Positions 1 to 9,215 of a stretch of DNA of 48,282 nt are shown here, piece after piece. The stretch is from Synechococcus sp. AG-679-A04 (GTDB taxonomy: Bacteria > Cyanobacteriota > Cyanobacteriia > PCC-6307 > Cyanobiaceae): the NCBI GenBank assembly GCA_003210775.1, contig QCUI01000008.1, positions 1-48,282 of the forward strand. The letters are read 5' to 3'. Each line of letters opens with the position of its first letter. The stretch's first letter is position 1. The notes below the pieces were generated by a model. It was not told the origin of the DNA and made no database searches. It saw nothing but the letters and a program-made list of their open reading frames with translations. The translations under genes were made by a program, and so were the position numbers.

Positions 1-136
1 GCCATTGATTGTAACGCAACATTGCGCAAGATGTCGCCAGCTTTATGAAGCCGTCGTGAAGAACCATTGAGACCTCGCTCAGGAGCGACCCGCTCAAGAG
101 AGCAATTCCTAAAGGATCGCTTAAGGTTCTCAAGTT

Positions 137-295
137 GTGTCTCGGAAGACGCTTGTGGTCCTGATTCGTTGGTTGATCTCAGGGCAGCGTCTTGAAGAAA
201 CCGTCCCCACCAAGGCTGCGCGCCACAGGCGTCACGAACTGGAAGCCCAGGGTGCGGTTGTCTACTGGAGTGAACGACTCGTCGAAACGGGCTGA
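137..295 (+). CDS. small hypothetical protein (52 aa)
   Basis: A GTG-started open frame encodes a basic 52-residue peptide (MSRKTLVVLIRWLISGQRLE at the N-terminus) with no stop until TGA. The first 15 residues are hydrophobic and the rest is charged, ending in YWSERLVETG. It lies just upstream of the lipoprotein gene on the same strand. Codon use is GC-rich like the neighbours. I do not recognise the family. The GTG start is a guess because no ATG is available. It could be a chance frame. Confidence 0.4.
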   Translation: MSRKTLVVLIRWLISGQRLEETVPTKAARHRRHELEAQGAVVYWSERLVETG

Positions 296-331
296 ACACC
301 CACACTGAATTAATCCACAAACGCCGCGGCC

Positions 332-685
332 ATGCATCAGTCTTCAGCCCCCGCCGTTCGATCGCTGGCCATCGCTCTCACCGCAGTCATGACAGCGGCA
401 CTGATCAGTGCCTGTCAGAAACGGGCCGAAACTCAGACGTCAACAGACATCAGTCTTGACGCACAAATCAAGGCGCTGAACACCCGGGTTGACCAGCTTG
501 AACGACGGGTCAGCAAGCAAATGCCAAGCAGTGATGACAGCGGAGAGCGTGTCCCACCAGGACCGATCAAATCAATCACATTCCGCAGCGGCACCGCCGA
601 CGACCGACTGAGGATCTACTGGGAAAACGGCAAAGTCAGCAGCCTGCCCTGCACGCTCGAGCAGGGCACCTGGGCCTGTGGATGA
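332..685 (+). CDS. small lipoprotein, unknown function
   Basis: A 117-residue protein with a lipoprotein signal. A basic N-terminus and a hydrophobic stretch (residues about 10-26) are followed by the lipobox LISAC, whose Cys (about residue 28) would be lipidated after cleavage. Residues about 43-62 form a short heptad-like helix (LDAQIKALNTRVDQLERRV), a likely coiled coil for oligomerisation or wall association. The C-terminal 45 residues form a small domain with two Cys (LPCTLEQGTWACG). It is probably anchored in a membrane facing the periplasm. The function cannot be named. Confidence 0.7.
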   Translation: MHQSSAPAVRSLAIALTAVMTAALISACQKRAETQTSTDISLDAQIKALNTRVDQLERRVSKQMPSSDDSGERVPPGPIKSITFRSGTADDRLRIYWENGKVSSLPCTLEQGTWACG

Positions 686-794
686 TCATCTCTGCAGCAG
701 TGATCAAAAGTCACAGCAAGACATCTCTTCCCAGCCTCGAGACACACCATTCACCGACCATGGTCATCAGGCTGTTAGCCCGTTCAGGAAACCC

Positions 795-1154
795 ATGAAC
801 CGACTACTAACAGCGGTCACCGGGCTTGCGCTCTCTCTTGGAGGAATTGGGGCCGTGGAAGCGGCCCCCTCCCTGCCGCTCGCACAGCCAAAGGCAGCGA
901 ACCTCGCAAGGATGAGAGCGGAGTCCCTGAACGGAGGGCTCGCAACATACCGCGCTGCAGCCTGCATGTATGAGACAGGGGCAAGCTCATGCCTGATCTC
1001 CAAATCAAACCAGGGATTTCTGTTCAGTTTCCGGGGCGGTCCACCAGGCTGGGAACTCCAATCGCCCCCAAGCCCCACTCTGGAAACAAGAGTTCTCGTC
1101 TCACAAGACGGAGAGCGAATCCTGGCTGTTCCTTACAACGGTCCGATTCCCTGA
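795..1154 (+). CDS. small secreted protein, tandem paralogue 1
   Basis: A 119-residue protein starting at MNRLLTAVTGLALSLGGIGA, a clear Sec signal peptide with an Ala-rich cleavage region (VEAAPS). The frame is open further upstream to 678, but only the 795 start gives a signal peptide. The mature part contains NGGLATYRAAACMYETG...SCLIS, then a Gly-Pro-rich FSFRGGPPGWE motif, and ends with a beta-like ILAVPYNGPIP. It matches the next gene at several points (NGGLxxYRxxxCMxxT, FxFxGGxPGW, YNGxxP), so the two are tandem paralogues. Two Cys may form a disulfide. Family not recognised. Confidence 0.72.
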   Translation: MNRLLTAVTGLALSLGGIGAVEAAPSLPLAQPKAANLARMRAESLNGGLATYRAAACMYETGASSCLISKSNQGFLFSFRGGPPGWELQSPPSPTLETRVLVSQDGERILAVPYNGPIP

Positions 1155-1236
1155 ATCCCCTGGTCAACAGAACATCAACGGATTAGTTGACAGACGCTGA
1201 TGCTCTGTCTCCGATAGAAGAGTCTTCCAAAAGGTC

Positions 1237-1605
1237 ATGAATCTCTCTTCCTTAACCGCCCTGGCTGTGATCGCTGGGACAGGCGCTTTTGCAGGCGCCC
1301 CTGTCATGGCACAAGCACCAGTGCCAGCGTCGCAGGTGCGTGCCTTGAACCTGGCGCGCAACACAGCTGTAACCGAAAACGGTGGGCTTAGCGTCTACCG
1401 CCCCCAGCCCTGCATGTTCAAGACCAGCTCGGGTGGCGGAGATTGTCTTGTGGATGACTCTCCAAATGGCTACACCTTCAACTTCCTGGGCGGCAGCCCT
1501 GGATGGCCTGAAGACGGCAGCGATGCCACCACGGAAACCGAGATTCAGGTTGCTCCTGACGGCCGCAGTGTCCTCAGCATCATCTACAACGGTTCCCCGC
1601 GCTAA
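1237..1605 (+). CDS. small secreted protein, tandem paralogue 2
   Basis: A 122-residue protein with an N-terminal signal peptide ([20 protein letters not shown]...VMAQA). The mature domain repeats the pattern of the preceding gene: [41 protein letters not shown], then [11 protein letters not shown]. The spacing of the two Cys and the GG-x-PGW motif is conserved between the copies. It ends convergently with, and overlaps by 4 bp, the aspartoacylase gene on the other strand. A periplasmic or exported role is inferred. The biochemical function is unknown. Confidence 0.72.
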   Translation: MNLSSLTALAVIAGTGAFAGAPVMAQAPVPASQVRALNLARNTAVTENGGLSVYRPQPCMFKTSSGGGDCLVDDSPNGYTFNFLGGSPGWPEDGSDATTETEIQVAPDGRSVLSIIYNGSPR

Positions 1606-2531
1606 GTCCTGTTCAGCAACAGGGCAAGGGCCTCTGTCCAGTCCTGGGACAGGGGCCACTCTTCACGGCTCGTGAGGCTGAGGGCAATGGCTTTTTCCGC
1701 GTAAGCCGCTTCGTTGATGAAGACAGGGATGGCTCCATCAGGCCCCTCATAGGCAATGGTTGTTCCCTGAGCCGAAACAAACAGCGGATCACCGCAGAGC
1801 AGGGGAATCCAATCGCGGTCCTGCAGCTGCGGATGAATCAAGGCTGCGACCTTACCTGAGGCCTGTCGAGGCAGATCAACGCTTTTGAGGTGACGGTGAA
1901 GCACGAGCTGGTGGGGATAGCTGGCGGCGCCAGAGACGACATCAGCAATGGCCTCAAACACCGCCTGAAGCGCCAGCCGCGTCTGCTGGACGATGTCATG
2001 CCTACGAACGCCCTGAGGCACAGGGCCCACTTCAATCACAAGCCCACAGGGCCAGCGCTCCACCAGGAAACCCTGCTGAGCAGCATCCGCTTCATGTAGA
2101 TAAACCTGTAACCCCAGCGATGACTGAACCAGGGCGGCCAGGGCTAGATCAGCTGGCCTGCGGCCATACACCACCAGGCAGTTGCCCATCGCCGCTGTGG
2201 TGCTGTGCAGGTCCACCACCAGGTCACAGGGTGTTTGCCCCTCAGGCCCGAACTCGCCCAACAGTTCCAGAGCCCTGAGCATTTCACGATCACACCGCTC
2301 GGGGTGGGTCGCGCTCTGCTCCAGGAGGTCTGGCCGGAAGGAACGATTGAGATCGCGATCGAGATAACGCCGACCAACAGCACGGGCCTCCGGATTACCC
2401 ATCACCGTTTGGACGACACATCCACATGCGTCAATCAGCTCCTCGTGAACTGCCCATTGCTCAATGAGCCAGGGGGCATTGACTTCATTGCCGTGGGTAC
2501 CAGCCACCACCAGCACTCGGGGGCTTGCCAT
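1602..2531 (-). CDS. aspartoacylase (succinylglutamate desuccinylase/AspA family)
   Basis: A 309-residue zinc amidohydrolase of the AstE/AspA family, which hydrolyses N-acetyl-aspartate to aspartate and acetate. The start [20 protein letters not shown] puts the metal-binding GTHGNE motif (His13, Glu16) at the expected place; the frame upstream of 2531 is unrelated. DRDLNRSF (substrate-binding Arg/Asn) and [13 protein letters not shown] (third zinc His) follow, then [10 protein letters not shown] with the catalytic Glu. Length and motif order fit the cyanobacterial aspartoacylases. It is cytosolic. It is divergent from the GST gene, with about 55 bp between starts. Confidence 0.85.
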   Translation of the reverse strand: MASPRVLVVAGTHGNEVNAPWLIEQWAVHEELIDACGCVVQTVMGNPEARAVGRRYLDRDLNRSFRPDLLEQSATHPERCDREMLRALELLGEFGPEGQTPCDLVVDLHSTTAAMGNCLVVYGRRPADLALAALVQSSLGLQVYLHEADAAQQGFLVERWPCGLVIEVGPVPQGVRRHDIVQQTRLALQAVFEAIADVVSGAASYPHQLVLHRHLKSVDLPRQASGKVAALIHPQLQDRDWIPLLCGDPLFVSAQGTTIAYEGPDGAIPVFINEAAYAEKAIALSLTSREEWPLSQDWTEALALLLNRT

Positions 2532-2586
2532 CAGGTCGCTGCACTCATCCACAGCCTGAAGGAGAATGCCTTGAAACGGAACCGTG

Positions 2587-3576
2587 ATGTCGATTCCTCC
2601 GCTGATCGTTCGCAGTGTGAGAAGGGGCTGGCAGTGGCAGTGGCAACGCCTGATGACAGGGCTGGGGCCAGCTGATGACCAGGGCAACTACCAAAGACCA
2701 GACAGTGCTCCGATGCAAACTTCGGTTCCGGAGGCTGAGGATCTGCAGGGGCGGGACCCAAACCGTCGACCACGGCTGCTGATCGGACGCAGCTGTCCAT
2801 GGGCACACCGCACCTGGCTGATGGTGAAGCTGCGAGGTCTTGAGAGCACTCTCGAGGTAATCACCGCCAAAGCTGACCACGAGGAGGGACGATGGCGGCT
2901 GGATCCCAGCTGGCTGGACTGCACCAGCCTGTTGGAGCTGTATCGCCGCTGCGGAGCGGAACCCAGTCTGCGGGCGACGGTGCCGGTACTGGTGGACCCT
3001 GGCCGTAGCGAACAGCACAAGCCCCGACTTCTAGGCAACGACAGCACACCACTCACCTCGGCACTGAATCAGTGGCCTACAGAACCTGAAGCTCCCGACC
3101 TGGCTCCTGCCAGCCTGCAGAAACGGATTGAAAGCTGGCAGCAGCTTCTACAGCCAGCGGTGAACGACGGGGTTTACCGCTGCGGCTTCGCTCGGAACCA
3201 ATCGGCATATGACCGGGCAAGTGCCGCCATGAGCGATGCTCTCGAGGAGCTGGAACAGAGTCTCAGGCAGGAGGGTCCATGGCTTTGCGGTGCAACCCTG
3301 ACCCTTGCCGATGTGCGCCTGTTCCCGACCCTGATCCGCTGGGAAGCTGTCTACTCCCCTCTGTTCGGATGCAGCGCAAGACCCCTGTGGATGCTGCCGG
3401 AACTATGGCAATGGCGACAACGGTTCATGGCTTTGCCGGGAGTAGACGCCACCTGCGACGCCGCAGCCTGGCGCCATGACTACTTCGGCGCCCTCTTTCC
3501 TCTGAATCCCGGTGGAATTGTTCCGGAAGGCCCGAAGCTGAGCACACTGGTGAACAGCACCATTCCCCTGCCATGA
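2587..3576 (+). CDS. glutathione S-transferase family protein, Xi/glutathionyl-hydroquinone reductase-like
   Basis: A 329-residue protein with an N-terminal thioredoxin-fold domain carrying [20 protein letters not shown]. The CPWAHR signature is that of Xi-class GSTs (YqjG/ECM4), whose Cys reduces glutathionyl-hydroquinones. The C-terminal all-alpha GST domain contains [11 protein letters not shown] and [20 protein letters not shown], also typical of this class. Start: ATG 2587, although GTG 2584 is in frame. The stop overlaps the next start by 4 bp (ATGA), so it is translationally coupled with the DUF2301 membrane protein. The exact substrate is unknown. Confidence 0.8.
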   Translation: MSIPPLIVRSVRRGWQWQWQRLMTGLGPADDQGNYQRPDSAPMQTSVPEAEDLQGRDPNRRPRLLIGRSCPWAHRTWLMVKLRGLESTLEVITAKADHEEGRWRLDPSWLDCTSLLELYRRCGAEPSLRATVPVLVDPGRSEQHKPRLLGNDSTPLTSALNQWPTEPEAPDLAPASLQKRIESWQQLLQPAVNDGVYRCGFARNQSAYDRASAAMSDALEELEQSLRQEGPWLCGATLTLADVRLFPTLIRWEAVYSPLFGCSARPLWMLPELWQWRQRFMALPGVDATCDAAAWRHDYFGALFPLNPGGIVPEGPKLSTLVNSTIPLP

Positions 3577-4211
3577 CGACCGCCGATCCCCAGTTCGACG
3601 GAATGTATGGACCTTTCACCATCACGTCGACGGACAGAGAGGAGGTGCAGCGTTACAGGATCTGTCTGCTGATCAGCGGTGTATCACTGAGCGCCGGGCT
3701 CCTGCAATGGTGGCAACTGGGAGGCCAGTTGGCCTGGCTCTGGATCCTGCCCCTCGCCTCGGCCATGGGCCTGGCTCTGCACTGGATCCACATCTATTTG
3801 AAGCCCTTACACCGAAGCTTGCAGCTGTTCTGGCTCCTGGGTTGCCTCGGTTGGGCCGCGTTACTGGTGCTCGCCGGCCCTTCAAACGCGCTCAGCACTC
3901 TGCAGCGCCAACCCCTCTGGATCCTGGCAGTGGGCCCACTCTTTGCCGCCATGACCGGCATCGGCTTTAAGGAGTTCTTCTGCTTCCGGCGACCGGAGGC
4001 CGTTGGCCTCACACTGCTGCTTCCTGTTGCACTCCTGGGACGGTTATTGGGACTGATTGGCAATGGCCCCTGCTGGTTTCTGGTGCTGTTTGCGGGGTTG
4101 CTGCTGGTGGTGCTGGCCGTTCGAAAATTCGGCATGGAGGCAGCAGCCGATGTGGGAGACAAGAGCGTGTTTGCTTATCTGGACTCGCAGCGCGAGGTCG
4201 CAGGCCCGTGA
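3573..4211 (+). CDS. DUF2301 integral membrane protein
   Basis: A 212-residue protein with about seven hydrophobic segments (residues roughly 29-45, 48-68, 78-98, 112-128, 142-165, 170-182) and a conserved N-terminal GMYGPFTITSTDREEVQRYR, which I recognise as the cyanobacterial/plastid DUF2301 family. GIGFKEFFCFRRPEA is another conserved loop. It lies between GST and ABC-F genes with 4-bp overlaps on both sides (ATGA, GTGA), so the three probably form one operon. Function unknown. Confidence 0.75.
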   Translation: MTTADPQFDGMYGPFTITSTDREEVQRYRICLLISGVSLSAGLLQWWQLGGQLAWLWILPLASAMGLALHWIHIYLKPLHRSLQLFWLLGCLGWAALLVLAGPSNALSTLQRQPLWILAVGPLFAAMTGIGFKEFFCFRRPEAVGLTLLLPVALLGRLLGLIGNGPCWFLVLFAGLLLVVLAVRKFGMEAAADVGDKSVFAYLDSQREVAGP

Positions 4212-6124
4212 GTCTGATCAGCCTGATTGAGGCCTCCAAGGATTTCGGAATTCGAACCCTGTTCGAGGACCTCACGTTGCACATTCGTGAAGGGGACAGG
4301 GTTGGGCTGATCGGACCGAATGGAGCGGGCAAATCAACCCTGCTGCGTGCGCTGTCAGGCAAGGAACCACTTGGGGGGGGAGAGCGGCGCTGCTCCTCAC
4401 GTCTGCGAATTGAGCTGGTCGGTCAGGACAGCACGGTGAAGCCAGGGCTCACAGTGCTCGAACAGGTGCTGGCCGGCTGTGGTGAAAAGCGCGAGCTGCT
4501 GCTGCGTTTCAGCGCGGTGTCTGAAGCGGTGGCCCGGTCTCCTGAAGACACAGTGCTGATGCGGGAACTCGGCGCTCTGAGCGAACGCATGGATGAAGAG
4601 GGGGCATGGGGACTTGAGCAGCAGTGCCAGGAAGTACTGCAGCGCCTGGGGATCAGTGATCTTCACCGCCCGGTAGAGGATTTGTCCGGGGGCTATCGCA
4701 AGCGAGTGGGCCTGGCATCGGCACTTGTTGCCGGCCCTGATGTGCTTCTCCTCGATGAACCGACAAACCATCTGGATGCAGCGGCTGTGGAATGGCTGCA
4801 GAGCTGGTTGGATCGATACCCCGGAGCTGTGGTGCTCGTCACCCACGACCGTTATGTGCTCGATCGTGTGACACGCCGAATTGTGGAAGTGGAGAGGGGA
4901 CAGGCCTCCAGCATTGATGGGAATTACAGCGCCTATCTGCAGCGCAAAGCTGATCAGGAGGTTTCAGAAGCCGCTGAAGCTGCCCGATTCAAGAGCGTGA
5001 TGCGAAGGGAACTGGCCTGGCTGCGTCAGGGCCCCAAGGCGCGGAGCACCAAGCAGAAAGCTCGCATTCAGCGAATCGAGGAGATGCGGGCGTCACCCTC
5101 GAAAACCAATCGCAGCCAACTGGAGATGAGCAGCGTCAGCCGTCGGATCGGCAAGCTCGCCATCGAAGCGGAAGAACTCATGGTCACAGCCGATGGCCAG
5201 GCCGACGGCCCGGTGCTTCTAAAGGATTTCACCTACAGCTTCAGCCCCGAGGACCGGGTTGGCATCATCGGCCCCAATGGCAGCGGCAAATCCACCCTGC
5301 TGGACCTGATCGCAGGCCGGCGGCAGGCCACCGCTGGCAGCCTTCGCCTCGGGGAAACGGTTCATCTCGGTTATCTCGATCAGCACACCGATGCACTCAG
5401 CGAAGGGCGTGGTCTGGAGCGCAAGGTGATCGAATTCGTTGAGGAGGCCGCATCTCGGATTGACCTGGGAGGGGAACAACTGAGTGCCTCCCAGCTGCTG
5501 GAGCGCTTTCTGTTTCCCCCCGCTCAGCAGCACAGCCCGCTCAGCAAGTTGTCAGGAGGAGAGCGTCGCAGGCTGAGTCTGTGTCGGATGCTGATTCAGG
5601 CTCCCAACGTCTTGCTGCTGGATGAACCCACGAATGATCTCGATGTTCAAACGCTGAGCGTTCTGGAAGACCTGCTCGAAGACTTCCGCGGCTGCGTGGT
5701 TGTGGTCTCTCACGACCGCTACTTCCTGGATCGAACCGTGGATCGTCTGTTCTGCTTCGAGGAAGGACGTCTCCAGCGCTTTGAAGGCAACTACAGCGCT
5801 TTTCTCGACCATCGCCGAGAAAAGGAAAAGAATGCTGCGACTGAGAGCAATCGCAACCGCTCCAAGAATGTTCAAACCAGCCATGACAAGGCCACGAAGA
5901 ACCAGAACCAGGGCCCACGTCGGCGCAGTTTCAAGGAATCGCGGGAACTGGAAGCAATTGAGCGTGAACTGCCTCAGATGGAGCAACGCAAAGCGGACCT
6001 GGAGCAGGCCATCTCCAGCGGCCAGGGAGACCTCACAACCCTCAGCCAGGATCTGGCCAGGCTGCTGGAAGCGCTCGAAACCAGTGAGGAACGCTGGCTG
6101 GAACTTAGTGAACTGGTTCCCTAA
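4208..6124 (+). CDS. ABC-F family ATPase (Uup/EttA-like, ribosome-associated)
   Basis: A 638-residue protein with two fused ABC ATPase domains and no membrane segments, which defines the ABC-F class. Domain 1 has Walker A GPNGAGKS, signature DLSGGYRKR and Walker B VLLLDEPTNHLD. Domain 2 has GPNGSGKS, KLSGGERRR and VLLLDEPTNDLD. A charged linker between them (residues about 245-305, with KARSTKQKARIQRIEEM) is the P-site tRNA interaction motif region. The C-terminal about 90 residues are a charged coiled coil, as in Uup. GTG start, overlapping the upstream stop. Role: modulating translation or clearing stalled ribosomes, inferred from the family. Confidence 0.88.
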   Translation: MSLISLIEASKDFGIRTLFEDLTLHIREGDRVGLIGPNGAGKSTLLRALSGKEPLGGGERRCSSRLRIELVGQDSTVKPGLTVLEQVLAGCGEKRELLLRFSAVSEAVARSPEDTVLMRELGALSERMDEEGAWGLEQQCQEVLQRLGISDLHRPVEDLSGGYRKRVGLASALVAGPDVLLLDEPTNHLDAAAVEWLQSWLDRYPGAVVLVTHDRYVLDRVTRRIVEVERGQASSIDGNYSAYLQRKADQEVSEAAEAARFKSVMRRELAWLRQGPKARSTKQKARIQRIEEMRASPSKTNRSQLEMSSVSRRIGKLAIEAEELMVTADGQADGPVLLKDFTYSFSPEDRVGIIGPNGSGKSTLLDLIAGRRQATAGSLRLGETVHLGYLDQHTDALSEGRGLERKVIEFVEEAASRIDLGGEQLSASQLLERFLFPPAQQHSPLSKLSGGERRRLSLCRMLIQAPNVLLLDEPTNDLDVQTLSVLEDLLEDFRGCVVVVSHDRYFLDRTVDRLFCFEEGRLQRFEGNYSAFLDHRREKEKNAATESNRNRSKNVQTSHDKATKNQNQGPRRRSFKESRELEAIERELPQMEQRKADLEQAISSGQGDLTTLSQDLARLLEALETSEERWLELSELVP

Positions 6125-6312
6125 AAAAGGGCCTTCATCATCCGCTGAGCGATGAAGAGCCATCTGGTCAGCCCTGCGACGCAGATCGAGATCATGAGAT
6201 CAGGTCATGAGTGTTGATACGGAAACGAGGTCTGATATCCGGCAGCTGGCAGCCCAGCGCAACAGCCGTATGGTGTGTGCGTCGACATTGGTTGGGACAC
6301 GCCAACGACTCC

Positions 6313-6531
6313 ATGAAATCCATCGACGAACACATCCAGAAGGACCAGAGCGAGCTCGAAGCTGCCAAGGCAGAGGGCAATGATGCCAAGGTCCGCCACT
6401 TCAGCGAGGAGCTTGAGTCCTTGCAGGACTACAAGAAGGAGCATCCCGGCGATAGCCACGATCCCACTCCGATTGAGCTCTATTGCGAAAACAACCCGGA
6501 AGCTGATGAATGCCGCGTCTATGACGACTGA
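6313..6531 (+). CDS. cp12: CP12-domain protein, Calvin-cycle regulator
   Basis: A 72-residue protein. The C-terminus IELYCENNPEADECRVYDD is the classic CP12 GAPDH-binding tail with its two-Cys loop. CP12 scaffolds GAPDH and phosphoribulokinase into an inactive complex in the dark under thioredoxin control. Residues 1-45 are a charged helix (MKSIDEHIQKDQSELEAAKA). The AWD-VEEL core motif is poorly preserved and the N-terminal Cys pair of plant and freshwater CP12 is missing. Start ATG 6313 was chosen because upstream in-frame sequence is unrelated. It is followed by a strong terminator, so it is probably monocistronic. Confidence 0.85.
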   Translation: MKSIDEHIQKDQSELEAAKAEGNDAKVRHFSEELESLQDYKKEHPGDSHDPTPIELYCENNPEADECRVYDD

Positions 6532-6550
6532 GCCATCAACAACATCAGCT

Positions 6551-6588
6551 CAATAAAAAAGCGGGGAGTGATCCCCGCTTTTTTATTG
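6551..6588. terminator. bidirectional intrinsic terminator
   Basis: A perfect inverted repeat: an A-run, AGCGGGGA, a GTGA loop, TCCCCGCT and a T-run. Being flanked by A and T tracts it works in both directions. It separates convergent cp12 (+) from the small gene at 6635-6817 (-). Confidence 0.92.
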
Positions 6589-6634
6589 AGCTGCCACGGT
6601 TAAGTGCTTTGCAGAATGAACAGTTCAGAGTCGC

Positions 6635-6817
6635 TCACTGCTCTTCATTGAAATCGGCAGGGCTGCCCGTGAGGCTACAGACCACGGCTTCCTCCGGCTT
6701 CATCGCATGCACACCGGCAATCGGACGTCCGCGGCGGCGCAGAGCTTCGATTTGCTCGGGCGTTTGACAGCGGGCAATCAACTGGCCCTGGGAGTCGAAA
6801 CAGGTGAAGAAGGTCAT
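6635..6817 (-). CDS. small conserved hypothetical protein (60 aa)
   Basis: Starting at MTFFTCFDSQGQLIARCQTP, the protein is 60 residues. A short beta-rich N-terminus and the helix PEQIEALRRRGRPIAGV are followed by an acidic tail ending in FNEEQ. The frame extends 17 codons upstream, but the ATG at 6817 gives the more natural start. It has two Cys near the N-terminus. It is convergent with cp12 across a shared terminator and downstream of obg on the same strand. Function unknown. Confidence 0.6.
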   Translation of the reverse strand: MTFFTCFDSQGQLIARCQTPEQIEALRRRGRPIAGVHAMKPEEAVVCSLTGSPADFNEEQ

Positions 6818-6919
6818 CGGACGTTCTCTCATTGCTCCCGTTATCACCATGTCGCGCTCAACGCACAAGTCCTGACGCCGTCACAAACACGGTTTGCCAC
6901 AAAGGGAAAACCCAAGGGC

Positions 6920-7909
6920 TCAGACGCCAAGTTCCATCCACACCTGATTCAAAAGCTCTTTCAGCCCTTGACCCATCACCGCTGAAATCAACAGTGGCGT
7001 CCGCCCACTCACTTGTTCCAGAGAAGACACCAATGCGTCGCGACCCGACTCATCCAGGAGCTCAAGCTTGTTGACGACCAGCAAGCGTTGGCGATCAACG
7101 AGGCCATGGCCATAAGCCTCTAACTCTTTCTCCACCACCTTCAGATCAGCGAGTGGATCATCCGATCCTCCGTCCACCACGTGAATCAGCAGGCGGGTGC
7201 GCTCAATATGGCGGAGAAAATCATGCCCGAGGCCGGCACCCTGAGCTGCTCCTGCAATCAGTCCAGGGATATCGGCGAAGACCGTGCCATCACCGGTCGG
7301 ACGGCGCACCACACCCAGATTCGGCACCAGAGTGGTGAAGGGATAGTCGGCGATTTTGGGACGGGCTGCAGACAAAACGCTGATCAGCGTGCTTTTGCCG
7401 GCATTGGGCAGACCGATGATGCCGACCTCTGCCAGCAGCTTCAATTCAAGCTGAAGAGGCCACTCCTCTCCATCGCGTCCCTCGGTGCACTTCTCGGGCG
7501 CACGATTGCGGTTGCTGAGATAGTGGGCATTTCCAAGACCGCCGCGGCCTCCGAAAGCCACCATGAGCTGCTCTCCAGGCGCGGTCAGATCACCTATCAG
7601 TATTCCGGTGGTGAGATGTCGCACCTCCGTTCCGCAGGGAACGTGGATCACCAGAGCCTGGCCGGAGGCGCCGGTGCAGCGATTGGGGCCGCCCCGACGG
7701 CCATCAGTTCCTGCAAAAACCCGCTTGTACTTGAAATCCAGCAATGTCTGAAGATTCGAGTCAGCCTCCAGGATCACGTGGGATCCATGCCCCCCGTCAC
7801 CGCCTGAGGGACCACCGGCTGGGACATATTTTTCACGACGGAAGGCCACGATGCCGTCACCGCCATGGCCGCCACGGACGGTGATGCGCGCCTGGTCGAT
7901 GAACTGCAC
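6920..7909 (-). CDS. obg: GTPase Obg/CgtA, ribosome assembly
   Basis: A 329-residue Obg GTPase acting in 50S subunit maturation and stress signalling. The GTG start gives [20 protein letters not shown], the standard Obg-fold N-terminus with Gly-rich loops ([10 protein letters not shown]). The G domain has G1 [10 protein letters not shown]2 [10 protein letters not shown]3 DIPGLI, G4 NKLE and G5 SAV. The protein lacks the long C-terminal OCT extension of some bacteria. The frame continues upstream to 7957, but the VQFIDQA start matches the family. It is divergent from the ABC ATPase gene, with about 60 bp for both promoters. Confidence 0.93.
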   Translation of the reverse strand: MQFIDQARITVRGGHGGDGIVAFRREKYVPAGGPSGGDGGHGSHVILEADSNLQTLLDFKYKRVFAGTDGRRGGPNRCTGASGQALVIHVPCGTEVRHLTTGILIGDLTAPGEQLMVAFGGRGGLGNAHYLSNRNRAPEKCTEGRDGEEWPLQLELKLLAEVGIIGLPNAGKSTLISVLSAARPKIADYPFTTLVPNLGVVRRPTGDGTVFADIPGLIAGAAQGAGLGHDFLRHIERTRLLIHVVDGGSDDPLADLKVVEKELEAYGHGLVDRQRLLVVNKLELLDESGRDALVSSLEQVSGRTPLLISAVMGQGLKELLNQVWMELGV

Positions 7910-7969
7910 GAAAAGCTTCGATCGGGACCGGCCACCAACCCTAGGATCGCGGGGCAAGGGAGATTGAGC

Positions 7970-9202
7970 TTGGCCGGCGTTCGCTTCGAGACGCTCAGCA
8001 AGAGCTATCCAGGTCGTGGAGGGGAAGGCCCCGTCGAGGTCATTCGTGACCTCTCACTGTCGATTGAAGATGGTGAATTTCTGGTTCTGGTTGGTCCTTC
8101 AGGCTGCGGCAAGAGCACCTTGCTAAGGCTGATGGCAGGCCTTGAGACACCCAGCGCTGGTGAAATTTTGGTGGGGCAGCAGGCCGTGACCAAGCTGAGG
8201 CCTGCCAAGCGCAATGTGGCGATGGTGTTCCAGAGCTACGCGCTCTATCCGCATCTCAGCGTTCGCGACAACCTGGGCTTCGGACTGCGTCGCAGCCACC
8301 GCCGAAGTGCCATGGAGCAACTCCATGACCAATTGCATCGCAGCACACGGGAGCTGCCCCGCCTGCTTCAAGTCCGATCTGAACGAGAAAGGAAGGTGGA
8401 ACATCGGGTCCTGGAAGTGGCCCGCGCCCTCGAATTGGATCAGCTGCTGGACCGACGACCCAAGGAGTTGTCCGGTGGTCAGAAACAAAGGGTCGCTCTC
8501 GGACGAGCCATGGCGCGTCAGCCAGATGTCTTTCTCATGGACGAACCGCTGAGCAATCTCGATGCCAAGCTGCGCAGTAGCACCCGCACTCGCATCGTGG
8601 ACCTCCAGCGTCAGCTGGGGACCACCACCCTGTACGTGACCCACGATCAGGTGGAAGCCATGACCATGGGTCACCGGATCGCCGTACTCAACCAGGGTCG
8701 GCTTCAGCAACTGGGCACACCGATGGAGCTCTACCGCTGGCCATCAAATCTGTTTGTGGCCCAGTTCATCGGTAGCCCAGCCATGAATGTTCTGCCCATT
8801 CAGGTGGGTCGCAGCCAGACACTCCTGCTGGGTGAACGACGTCTGAGTGTGGAGGGTCCACTCGCCGCAGCACTCGCAGGCCTCGAGGGGAGTCGGCTCA
8901 ATGGCGGCATCCGTCCAGAAGATCTCAAGGTCTCACCTGCCACCAACCGAAACCTTCAGGCAGACGTCAGTCACAGCGAAATGCTTGGCAACGAGCAGCT
9001 GATCACCTGCAGGCTGCTCGATGGGGAGCACCTGGTGCAGGTGAGAGCGGATCCGGGGCTCAGAGCAATGCCAGGCAGTCGTATTCATCTCGATGCAGAT
9101 CCCCGTGGATGGCGCCTGTTTGACGACCAGGGGGACGCCATTCCCATGCCAATACCCCCATCAGAGCGCGACGAAACACCAGTGCTTCCCGATCTGAACT
9201 GA
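7970..9202 (+). CDS. ABC transporter ATPase, MalK/UgpC/MsmX-like
   Basis: ABC ATPase of the carbohydrate-importer class, about 410 residues. It carries Walker [10 protein letters not shown]-loop [12 protein letters not shown], signature [14 protein letters not shown], Walker [17 protein letters not shown] and switch His [12 protein letters not shown]. The C-terminal 120 residues are the TOBE/regulatory domain ([12 protein letters not shown]). A spacer-like insertion follows [10 protein letters not shown]. No ATG fits; TTG at 7970 sits 7 bp after GGGAG, with TTG 7964 as the alternative. No permease gene is adjacent, so it probably serves importers encoded elsewhere, possibly for compatible solutes such as glucosylglycerol. 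That is inference. Confidence 0.87.
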   Translation: MAGVRFETLSKSYPGRGGEGPVEVIRDLSLSIEDGEFLVLVGPSGCGKSTLLRLMAGLETPSAGEILVGQQAVTKLRPAKRNVAMVFQSYALYPHLSVRDNLGFGLRRSHRRSAMEQLHDQLHRSTRELPRLLQVRSERERKVEHRVLEVARALELDQLLDRRPKELSGGQKQRVALGRAMARQPDVFLMDEPLSNLDAKLRSSTRTRIVDLQRQLGTTTLYVTHDQVEAMTMGHRIAVLNQGRLQQLGTPMELYRWPSNLFVAQFIGSPAMNVLPIQVGRSQTLLLGERRLSVEGPLAAALAGLEGSRLNGGIRPEDLKVSPATNRNLQADVSHSEMLGNEQLITCRLLDGEHLVQVRADPGLRAMPGSRIHLDADPRGWRLFDDQGDAIPMPIPPSERDETPVLPDLN

Positions 9203-9215
9203 ACAGAAGCACGCT

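Noticed and set aside
5552-6163. A 203-codon minus-strand frame opposite the ABC-F gene
   Set aside because: Antisense shadow; the plus-strand protein has all expected motifs.
6291-6300. GGTTGGGACA near cp12
   Set aside because: A single copy identical to the iteron core; chance match, far from the element.
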